A stretch of DNA of 64,000 nucleotides, from the NCBI GenBank assembly GCA_015956445.1, contig WIUZ02000031.1:62001-126000 (forward strand), given 5' to 3'. Shown in pieces: positions 1 to 10,365 of this stretch. Position numbers and translations under genes: made by a program. The notes below the pieces were generated by a model. It was not told where the DNA came from and ran no database searches. It saw only the letters and a program-made list of their open reading frames with translations. Within the stretch, counting starts at the first letter, position 1. Every line of letters begins with the position of its first letter. Source of the DNA: Thelephora terrestris (taxonomy: Eukaryota > Basidiomycota > Agaricomycetes > Thelephorales > Thelephoraceae).

Positions 1-2116
1 GATCAACTCTTGATGGTTGGCGACCATTGCCTCCAACGCCTCATTCGTCCCCTGCTGGAAGGCAGCCAAGGTCTCCTTCAATTGAAGACCCTCTGCTGAT
101 AGACGAAGGACGTCTGCCTTCGCTTCCTTTACCTCCCGCTCCAATCGTTCAACCTAGGCAGTCTGGTTAGTCGAGAGTCATACTCGAATATTCAGACGGA
201 AAACCTACCCGGCTTTCTCCTTCCCGAACGAGCGACCACAATAGACTAGTGGAAGCGGTGGCATGGCGGACAGCCCGAGGAACGGTCGCTCCATGCTCCA
301 ATAGGTCCTGATCGTAGATTCCCCTCTGCAGGGTATACCAGAGTTCCTTCTTGATCGGATGCTCCAGCTCCCCAAACCTACCCCTCATCTGGAAGGCTAC
401 CTTCTCGGCGATTATCGTACGGACCCACAGCTCATTGTCCCAGGTCAACCCCATCAAATGAGGCATTGTCTCCCTGAGACGTTCGGCGTCCACCTCCGTA
501 ATAACCTCCAAGATCTAGAAGCCGTTAGCTGGACATCAACGCCCGAAAGAACGTTCCTCTACCTAGAGGAAGGCGTTAGTGCTAGCGAACAAAAGCTCTA
601 GGTCTCCCCCATACCTGGTCATCCGTGGTATAGGGAGTCCCCGCCGCACAGGCGTAGGTCTTGCGAGCGGCGGCACGACGGTCGATACGGGAGATGGTGG
701 AGATGCCGTTGGCAACTTTGTAGGTGTGGTTGTTGGGGAAGGACATGTTTTGGTAAGATGATGGGGAAGTTGCTGGTGTTGCTGATCAAGGATGGCTCCA
801 AGAAGACGTCCTTCTTATAGCCTAGATCGGTGATCCTTCACGTGACCTACCTCGACGAACCTCATTGGTCCGGGTCACATCAACTTCCGCCCCTGTACCA
901 TCATCGTTGGCTTACTACATCAAGCTGACACCTCGGCCCGCGGGACGGCCTTGGAAGAACTTCGTTCCGGAATGCCTAGAACGCGCGTGCACTAAAAATA
1001 GGTCTCAAGACCCTGATGACCCCTTTATGACATCATGATAACGACCAACCCTGGACCCTGGAACACACACGTGGGCACGGGGTATCAACATTTGGACACT
1101 GTGCTTCTAATCGGATAGTAACCCTATCTGATCTAGTTGTGCTTTGGAAGCAGAGTAGGCCTGAGCCGAGAACGGCGGCCGAAGAATATAATCCCTGGTG
1201 CCACTTAGGAAGAACGATATTCCCGGGTGCTATGCCTAATCAAGACTGGGTCTGATCAAGCGATTATGGTTGCAACTCCCAGGTTACTGCCTGTCCGTTG
1301 GTATCATACCACCTACAGACAACAAGGGATGTGTAGAGTCTTCAATATCTCTGGCCAATCGCAGAAGCCACGAGACGGACTCACCTGACCCTTGGGTGTG
1401 GTCTAGATTCAGGTACGAACTTTCATGACCCATGCCCCTATTTCTTTTAGGACTAGTGTTATCTTTTACCCCTATGTTTCATGCGGACTATTGTTATCTT
1501 TTATGCAATCCTTCACACGCTAGTAAGGCCCTTTGTCCTTTATTCTCCCACGCGTCATTCTTTGTTCGCTTCCCTTACTTAGCGTTCTCACACTCCTTAT
1601 CTCCCTTTGTTCGGACTTTATAAGGGTATATTAGGGTATTGACGTCATGGCCACTCATTTTAGTATAAGTAGCAACTGTGGCTGTATCGTAGTACCTTAG
1701 TTTTGTTACCTCAGGAAATCCTCTGCCCTTCTCAGCCCAGTTGCAGTTAAGGACAAGTCAGAGTTTCTTGTTTGATCCAAGACATCCCCATCTGCTCTCC
1801 CTCCCGCTCTGCGCGTCAACTGCGCCTCGTAACTATAGACTCCCAGCAGTCATATTAGAACACCTCGAGCGTCCAGTCGATCAACTGGTGGAGTCATCAA
1901 TCCTGTTGTAGGGATAAACCCTTGCTTGTTAAACCGAACGAAGTACGGTTTAGGTTGGGTTTCTCTTTAGGATTTCGACCTGACTTGTAGTGACCTCGGA
2001 CAACCTACCGGAAGAATAGAGACGTGATCGTTCTCTCACAAGCTAGTTGAACTAGTGAGTACTCTGCGGAGTCGGCTCAGTGCACTGGTAGTTGTTAGGG
2101 TAGAGTGGCCCTGACA
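1..2116. mobile_element. LTR-like retroelement copy 1, cut by window edge
   Basis: This segment matches 8240-10360 closely along its whole length and ends in the same CCTGACA terminus at 2110-2116. The low-coordinate part (about 1-790) holds short minus-strand open blocks also found in copy 2. The part from about 1,040 to 2,116 has no coding blocks and carries a TATA-like stretch near 1670, as an LTR or control region would. No reverse transcriptase or integrase is visible. The left end lies outside the window. The family is inferred from copy 2, which has TG...CA ends and a 5-bp target duplication. It is an old, incomplete element; a non-autonomous DNA element is the alternative. Confidence 0.55.
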
Positions 2117-2330
2117 GGGGGGGGGGTAGCGAGAGATAGGGAGAATACTAAAACATCGGGAAGGTCGCGAAGCATCGGGATGAGTAGGTTAGTATAGGGA
2201 AGGGAGTAGTGAGATATACGGGTATGTAGGGAAGTATAGGGATGCATAGGGAGGGGTAGGGAGGTATAGAGAGTATAGAAACGTCGCGAAGCATCCCGAG
2301 GGAAAGGGACATAGGGAATGTCGCCGACGA
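2117..2330. repeat. TAGGG-rich low-complexity tract
   Basis: A run of G residues is followed by a purine-rich tract in which TAGGG occurs seven times at irregular spacing. A short segment, TCGCGAAGCATC, occurs at both ends of the tract (near 2166 and 2284). It resembles a degenerate minisatellite or interstitial telomere-like sequence (the fungal telomere repeat is TTAGGG), but the spacing is irregular and the first T is mostly missing. No gene is seen. Confidence 0.5.
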
Positions 2331-2659
2331 GTACTCCAGAGAATGGAGGCATGTCACCGCGTCATGAGAATTTGCACGGTTGCAACGGCCAGGGGAGGTT
2401 GTTTTGACGGGAGGGAGGGCAAGGGAAGCGAGGGGAAGCGAGGGGTTGTCGTGTGATGGACAATTCACACGGTTGCAACACCTGGGAGCACCAGATCAGC
2501 CGAGGATTATTGCCGATCAGCCAAAAACCCGCCTGCCCGAATGGGAACCCCTCGTGGGAACCACCCATCAACCATACCCGGCTGTAGGGAGTAGTAAAAC
2601 TCGTCCTCAGCCAAGGGAGGGCAGCAGGAGTCTTTTTACTCTTCATATGGGAGTTCTTA
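2331..2659. other. non-coding stretch beside Helitron 3' side
   Basis: No convincing coding region is seen. GCACGGTTGCAAC and CACACGGTTGCAAC occur about 100 bases apart, a loose direct repeat. The Helitron 3' terminus (CTRR with a hairpin on the minus strand) should lie near here, but I could not fix it by eye. Confidence 0.3.
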
Positions 2660-3256
2660 TTACTCGCGTTCGAAGAAACTCGTAATTAGTAATACTAAAA
2701 TCATAAGGACAGTTGCGACAGAAACAACGGGGTCGGCGTGAGCCATGGGCGTAGGATCTCTGTCAGCTGAAGTCAAATCCCGAGGCGCTGTTTGGTTGTC
2801 GGTTGAAGCTGTTTCCTCAGTACTCTGGGTGGGGTCTACCCCACCCTCGGCAGCCTGCTCACCATCCACGGCTGCGCGCAAATCGTCGGGGGTGGTGGGA
2901 GTGCTCCCACCCCCATCCGCACCTTCTACATTGTTTACACCCACATCGTCTACGCGTCGGGAGGACTTGGAGCTGCGGGTGTTGCGAGCGGGGCTTTCAC
3001 ACTTGCGCTTGTTGACCATGCTGAGTTGGGGGAGAAAACGTCTCCCACCCCTGTTAGGCACGCTTGGCTTTATAGGTGTGGGAAAGCCTATTTCGAATAA
3101 AAGGGGATAGCTCCTACTTTCCACAAAATGCCGTAGATCTTCCCGCAACTCGCCGCAAGCTAATCCCACTGATACAGTAGGCCTCTGGCCAGCGCGTCCT
3201 GTGCGTAGCACGATGTGAATCTCTCCAGCGCTTAGTATGGGGACATCGCTCCACAT
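2660..3256 (-). CDS. small Helitron-associated ORF with C-terminal hydrophobic tail
   Basis: This minus-strand frame of up to 198 codons lies just downstream of the Helitron replicase/helicase, with about 80 bases between them. A likely internal start is the ATG at 3019-3017, giving a 120-residue product. Its first part is rich in Lys, Arg and Ser (MVNKRKCESPARNTRSSKSS), the middle is acidic and Thr/Pro rich, and the last 20 or so residues form a hydrophobic stretch (VVSVATVLMILVLLITSFF). That would suit a tail anchor. I recognise no family. It could be Helitron cargo, a captured host exon, or a chance frame. Confidence 0.35.
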   Translation of the reverse strand: MWSDVPILSAGEIHIVLRTGRAGQRPTVSVGLACGELREDLRHFVESRSYPLLFEIGFPTPIKPSVPNRGGRRFLPQLSMVNKRKCESPARNTRSSKSSRRVDDVGVNNVEGADGGGSTPTTPDDLRAAVDGEQAAEGGVDPTQSTEETASTDNQTAPRDLTSADRDPTPMAHADPVVSVATVLMILVLLITSFFERE

Positions 3257-6200
3257 CTACATCGCTCCCTGCAAAGCTTCCGCACACGCATTTTCCGCGC
3301 GAGTTTTCGGTGGTATGCTCCACGCGCTGTATGTCTATCGCGAGGTGTTCCCAACCTTTGATCTCTTGTTGCGTGTGCCATAGGCATTGGGATTCTTGCG
3401 TCTCTTTGTTCCGCAGACTGCGGTTGCTCGATGTTCGGCCACAGTCCTCGTTGCATCTCCAACGTCAGACCCACCCCCATGTTGCGCCATCGTCTTCCAT
3501 TTGAGAGCCGTCAAACGGCAGAATTCATCCCTCAGTTGCTCTGATCGCCTTTTGGTGATTTGCTTGAAATCAAAGTCTTGGAGAACTTTTATAGCGTTCA
3601 AGGACGTCGCCCTTGAAACCATCACGTATGGAGGCTCGGTCCCCCTACAGCCCGCAAGGTCCATAATGACCCTGTCCATCGTACGTCCTTGCGCCTTGTG
3701 CACTGTCATAGCAAACCCGGGCTCTATTGGAACCTGTAGCCGTTTGATGGTACAGCGTTTATGGGACGCAGGATTTTCAAACCTAAGATCAACAACGTTG
3801 GGCAGGATAGGGAAATGGTGCGGAGCAAGTCCCGGCATAGCAACATCATCGGAGCCCGAGATCTCCACCACGCACGACTTCAAGATGCGCAGCCCCTGAT
3901 CGTTCATGTAGTATCTTATTCTCTTTAAAATGCCATGGCTGCCATTAACCACCCCTGCAGCAACGTCGAAATTCTGGTTAACCGCCACAGGCATTCCAAT
4001 TGCAAGAGGGATTTGTCAAAGTCTGTGCTTTGTCTGACCGGAGTTCTGTTCTTCCAGTCTTTGGATTAACGATTCATCCACGATAACCTTCTTCTGATGA
4101 GTGTCAACCGCATGGTACCAATGTAGGTCAGCGCCGTGTTGTTCCGCAAACGCTTGCGCACACCACCGGTTTATTACGTCCCTGGATGCGTTGTTGGTCA
4201 CGATGATAGGTGCAAACCTCCAATACGCGGGGTCGGTGGGTTGTCCCTGCAGCTTTATACTACGCGCTGTGAGCAAATCATAATCCGCGATTGTGCATAC
4301 CCCATTTCTAAGCCGTCCCAAAAGTTCAACAAACTGTGCATTGTCCATGCCACTCTGACGCATTGTTTCTTCAAGTATCACAACCGTCTCAAATGATAGC
4401 CATAATAGCTTCCCCAAAGTCTTGGCTTGTGCGCGATTTGTAGCCACAGACGCGGGTGATTTGATGTTTACGTTCGCGTAGAGTCGAGCGTCACCAATGG
4501 GGGGCAGTTGAGCAAAATCACCCGCCAATATAACATTCACGCCTCCGAAAGGTTTTGTGTTGCCTTTTGCCTCTGTCAAAGCGTAACTGATATTGTGCAG
4601 CATCTCACAGCCAATCATGGAGACCTCATCCACAAAAAGGTAATCCACACCGTCCCACATCGCCCCCAAGTCCCTGATCCCCTTCACGCTTTTTTCACGG
4701 CCGGATCCGTTCATCTGCAACAGCGCATGCAGTGTGGCACCCCCAATATTCCTTGCTGCGACACCTGTGAAAGCTGCAAGCCGGAATCGGCGAGTCTGCT
4801 TCCGTAGGCCAAAGAAGTCGCGCAAAGCGTTTACCACTCTGGACTTTCCCGTTCCCCTGGCGCCGCCAAGATACATAAAAAGCTGCTCCGGCCTTTCCAC
4901 AACAGTGTGCTTCGCCACTATATCAAACGCGCGTCGTTGCTCTTTATTCAGCGTCCACATATCACCTACGCGGCACAGGAGGGTTTCAGGGGTGACGGAA
5001 TCCTCAGCCAGGCCCACGGCAGTCATCTCGCTGACAATAGGCAGAGCGACTGACAGCTGTTCAATCATTGCGGCATCTGTCATGGACGTACTCTCCGCAA
5101 CGACCGGCTCTTCGCATTGGCTTGCCTGGTGCTTCCACTCTGCTTTTCTTCGGTCATATGCATCCCTCCATAGGTCTTCGACCAGATCGTCGTTCTCTTC
5201 GGCTGTTGGCATGTCCTGTTGTTCAGACCCTGCCAACCCATCGTTTTGGATCGTAGCGAAAAACCCCGCGTTTGTCAGCTCATCGACACACTGTTGCGCA
5301 TCTCGTGCACTCTCCAAGAGCTTACAGGAATACATGCGATCCATCTCGTCCAGATGATCTATAAAATCACCCATAGTAACGTCTTCTATCCCGTTGTCGC
5401 CAACGTCCTTTGTAGTACGAGAATCAACGTCCCCTCTGGATCGCTGTCAAGACCTGGTTTGCATGTGATCATTACGGCTGTCTCGGCACTCATTCAGGAC
5501 ATGCATATTCTCGAGAACGGCTCGATGATGACCGTCCATCGCGTCAACGAGGGTGTTGAAGGTTGTCTCCCACGAGGACCCTTCGCTTCGTAGCCCAGCA
5601 ATTGTACGCCAAGGCTTGAAAAGTATGACAATTAAACGACAGTAACGCACATACGAATCGGGCACATCTTGACGTGGCATAGCAGGTCCAATAGGTACGG
5701 GTACAACTTGTTCGCTGCGCAGGCGAATGTGTTTTGTTTCGCTTTCACTGTGTCCTGGCAAGAACTCGTAGTTAGAGATTTTCCTTCGCCCACGTTTTGG
5801 AGGACCCATGTCTTGAACGTCGACATTGACAGCCTCTTCGGATCCATCCGCGTCATGCTCAGCGGGTTCATCGTCGTCTGCCGCGTCAATTTCATCGTCT
5901 TCCGAAGTACTTGCCTTTTTGGCTCTTTGATACGCCTTTTCAGTCTTGGCCACAAAATCCCACAGGCACATTGCGTCCTGCTCTATTGGACGGAGATGAT
6001 AGTCAGCGACCTGGTCCGACAACTGAGAAACATTCCCAGCTTCATCAACACGGATACCCACCTCCTCCTCGCCATCCTCTGCTTCTGGAGCCGCAGAATG
6101 GTCAACCTCATCCGTTGGCAGCGCAGTGAGATTCACAGGCTCCCCGTCGGCATCTCCATCTTCCTCTCCAGGTTGGGAGTCCATCGCTTCAACCGAGGGC

Positions 6201-7056
6201 TTATGGAAAAGTTTCTCGTGATCGTTTCGCTCAACAAAACGTTCAAATGACGCCCAGTACAAGTACCCAAAGTTGTGAGAGGTGAAATGATCCTCGTATC
6301 CCATCAAGTAAGATGCCACCTGTTGCGCAGACATCTCCTGATGAGATATCAAAGCATAGGCGCATTTCTGCAACAGCCGTTTAGACTTGATGGCGAAGTC
6401 ATCGTCCTCGGATACAACATCCTCACACTTCTTCACAGCCAACTGCAATGCGGCGTACGCAACGTGAGTCTTCAACTGCGACTTGGTGATGTAGTCTGTG
6501 ATGTAGTATATCATTGCTTTCGCAGACTCGCCGGACCCAATGAATTGAATATCCATATTGCATCTGACAGCCTCTAGAATTGTCATGTTGAAGTTGTTCA
6601 CGAGCCCATCGAGACAGCGCAAACATATGAGGCCAGTGTTGGGATCAATACAACTGTTTTCGCGAAAGTTTTCTTCTTTAAGGTCAAATCGACAACTTCT
6701 TGTCTCTCCGGGACGGTAGTGCTTGTAGCAAGTGAAATTATGCCGGTGGCGCTGTACACAAGCAGCCAATCGATGAACATCTTTCATCCTCAATGCAAGC
6801 CGTTCCGCAACGTCGGCGTTTCTGAGGTCAGTACCCCGCAGCGTACACGGATCGATTTCATCCCAAGGCGTGGATTGTTGTGGCAGAGGGTCTTCGGGAA
6901 CAACATTTGTTATCGTATCATCAAGGTATTTCAACAGCTGTTTCCCCCAGTTCGGGTCGCTCAGCACCTTGTCTCTGATCTCATTTGGGTTTAGCGCGCC
7001 CTCAACCCAGACCAGCATGTGGCAATGAAGACTGCCGCGACCCTGCGCCTCCACCC

Positions 7057-7061
7057 AGCCA
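7057..7061. repeat. target site duplication AGCCA (left)
   Basis: AGCCA directly precedes TGTCAGG and is repeated at 10361-10365 directly after CCTGACA. Restoring one copy joins the Helitron frame exactly, so the insertion point is well supported. Confidence 0.85.
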
Positions 7062-10000
7062 TGTCAGGAACATGGTATTTTTAAACTTTTTATAACACGC
7101 TCTTTCTTCGAACTCTTCTTACCAATTCTTATGTTTGAATGCTTCACATTCCTTATCCTTCACGCCAATCATTCAAACACACACTCGCGCATACATTCAC
7201 GGCAATACGGAACAACATGGCTATAATAATGCTTCTACAACGTCCTCAAAAGTCGACTCTATCTACGGCAGGCCTCATGGTCATCACCCTTCCATCCCGG
7301 AGATCGTAGTGCTGGCCCCTCCTCGCTAGGACCTCCCCGAACATGGCGTCACCATCTTCGGCACTCAGCTGAACGACTAGTTCAAGCCGATAGGAAGAGA
7401 TACCTTCGAGCGGACCGATCAGCCTCCCAGATGTCACTGAACTCTGGAACACCTGGTCCCACATCGCCATCACCGGGTGACTGCTCAACAGCACTATCGA
7501 CGTAGTCGGCAAGCGACCCTCCGTCTCCCTCGTTGGACCCCTGGGTGGGATCCTGTCTTGCGAGTCGTAGCTGGTGGCGAAGCTGGATCTCCGACTCGAC
7601 CTGTCGGTAGGGACGGTGGACCCGATATCGGAATCCTCGCTCCTCACCTCGACCAGAGAGGTCACCATCCGACTCAACTGGTCGAGGGTAAGGATTAGCC
7701 GACGCGGTCATACGATGAGCAGGACGGCGTCGAGAGCGTTTGCATCGCTGCCCCTTAGTCACCGGACGTACCTCGGCGACCCTCGGAGCATCTTCGGCTC
7801 GGTCAACCTCCATGACCTCATCCTCGATCTTCACCAATTGACGGATCGGCTGCAGGACGCAGCGCCCACAGTTCTCCTTGTCGGAAGCGGCCAAAGTAGA
7901 AGCCGGAGCCGGAGTCGGAACGGGAACCGAGTTCTCGATCGGAGGCGTCGCATAGGACGACGGGTTAGGAGATGGGAGTACCACCTCGTCGGCGTACTCC
8001 AGCTCGAACGGAATGTCGGCTGTCCCCTCACCAACCAATTTGGGACCCTCCTTGCAGTTACAGGTCTTGTCCTGCAAGGACTCGACCTGCGCTGTCAACA
8101 CAGCCACCACGTTCTCGAGTTCTTCGGTCTAGGAAATGTCAGCTTCCATCATTTTAAGCAATGATGAAAGCGGCATTACCTTTTCATCCCTCCTGGCCAA
8201 CGCCCCCTTAATGTTGTTGTCCCGAACCTTCAACCCAGCAATCAACTCTTGATGGTTGGCGACCATTGCCTCCAACGCCTCGTTCGTCCCCTGCTGGAAG
8301 GCCGCCAAGGTCTCCTTCAATTGAAGACCCTCTGCAGACAGACGAAGGACGTCTGCTTTTGCCTCCTTCACCTCACGCTCCAAACGTTCAACCTAGGCAG
8401 TTTGATTAGTCGAGAGTCATACTCGAATATTCAAACGGAGAACCTACCTTGCTCTCCCCCTCTCGAACGAGCGACCACAAAAGGCTAGTGGCAGCAGTGG
8501 CATGGCGGACAGCCCGAGGAACGGTAGCTCCGTGCTCCAACAGATCCTGATCGTAGATTCCCCTCTGCAGGGTGTACCAGAGCTCCTTCTTGATCGGATG
8601 CTCCAACTCCCCGAACCTACCCCTCATCCGGAAGGCCACCTTCTCGGCGATGATCGTACGGACCCAGAGCTCGTCGTCCCAAGTCAACCCCATCAAATGA
8701 GGCATCGTCTCCCTGAGACGTTCGGCATCCACTTCGGTGACGACCTCCAAGATCTAGAAGCCGTTAGTTTGACATCAAACGCCGAAAGAACGTTCCTCTA
8801 CCTAGAGGAAGGCGTTAGCGCGAACACACGAAGCTCTAGGTCTCCCCCATACCTGGTCATCCGTGGTATAGGGAGTTCCAGCCGCACAGGCGTAGGTCTT
8901 GCGAGCGGCGGCACGACGATCGATGCGAGAGATGGTGGAGATACCATTGGCGACTTTGTAGGTGTGGTTGTTGGGGAAGGACATGTTTTGGTAAGATGAT
9001 GGGGAAGTTGCTGGTGTTGCTGATCAAGGATGGCTCCAAGAAGACGTCCTTCTTATAGCCTAGATCGGTGATCCTTCACGTGACCTACCTCGACGAACCT
9101 CATTGGTCCGGGTCACATCAACTTCCGCCCCTGTACCATCATCGTTGGCTTACTACATCAAGCTGACACCTCGGCCCGCGGGACGGCCTTGGAAGAACTT
9201 CGTTCCGGAATGCCTAGAACGCGCGCGCACTAAAAATAGGTCTCAAGACCCTGATGACCCCTTTATGACATCACGAACCCCTTTTTACGACCCCTCATGA
9301 CTTTACGATTACGATCAACCCTGGACCCTGATCACACACGTGGACAGTCACATCACAGTCTCCTAACCGGAGGAAGGACTCGCCGCTATTCGGAAGCATC
9401 GCCTTAGGATCCTTCTGGTTAGCCCAGCGCATGTGGAGTAGCCGTTAGCGTGAAACGCCGGCGAATCTGTAATCCCTTATGTCCCATGAGTCTAGGCCCT
9501 CGCTCCTCATGTTCGGACGCATGATAAGGTTGCCACTAGTCCGTGATGCTGTTACCGCCTACAGACAACAAGGGATGCTGCATGGTCTCTATCTTTGGCC
9601 TCTCCAAAGGAAGCATCCAAGAAGATTCTCACCTAGCCCTTGGGTGTGATCCCCAGGTACGAACTTTCATGACCCCATGCCCCTCTTTCTTTTAGGACTA
9701 GTGTTATCTTTACCCCTATGTTTCATGCGGACATTCGTTATCTTTTATGCAATCCTTCACACGCTAGTAAGGCCCTTTGTCCTTTATTCTCCCACGCGTC
9801 ATATCAGTTCGCTTCCCTTACTTAGCGTTCACACACTCCTTATCTCCCTTTGTTCTGGACTTGATAAGGGTATATTAGGGTATTGACGTCATGGCCACTC
9901 CTTTAGTATAAGTAGCAACTGTGGCTGTATCGTAGTACCTTAGTTTTGTTACCTCAGGAAATCCTCTGCCCTTCTCAGCCCAGTTGCAGTTAAGGACAAG

Positions 10001-10360
10001 TCAGAGTTTCTTGTTTGATCCAAGACATCCCCATCTGCTCTCCCTCCCGCTCTGCGCGTCAACTGCGCCTCGTAACTATAGACTCCCAGCAGTCATATTA
10101 GAACACCTCGAGCGTCCAGTCGATCAACTGGTGGAGTCATCAAATCCTGTTGTAGGGATCAACCCTTGTTTGTTAAACCGAACGAAGTGCGGTTTAGGTT
10201 GGGTTTCTCTTTAGGATTTCGACCTGACTTGTAGTGACCTCGGACAACCTACCGGAAGAATAGAGACGTGATCGTTCTCTCACAAGCTAGTTGGACTAGT
10301 GAGTACTCTGCGGAGTCGGCTCAGTGCACTGGTAGTTGTTGGGGTAGAGTGGCCCTGACA
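7062..10360. mobile_element. LTR-like retroelement copy 2, inserted in the Helitron
   Basis: The element starts TGTCAGG (7062) and ends CCTGACA (10360), flanked by a 5-bp target duplication AGCCA (7057-7061 and 10361-10365). TG...CA ends with a 5-bp duplication are typical of LTR retroelement integration. The part from 7246 to about 9,040 holds several short minus-strand open blocks with coiled-coil-like and Pro/Ser-rich sequence, some of which I cannot place. The part from about 9,300 to 10,360 is non-coding, with a TATA-like site near 9907, and matches copy 1. I see no reverse transcriptase, RNase H or integrase, and no obvious long direct repeat at the two ends, so it is incomplete or non-autonomous. 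A TIR DNA element is the alternative. Confidence 0.6.
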
Positions 10361-10365
10361 AGCCA
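10361..10365. repeat. target site duplication AGCCA (right)
   Basis: This is the partner of the copy at 7057-7061. It lies in the Helitron codons for HYGW, just upstream of the HUH motif. Confidence 0.85.
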
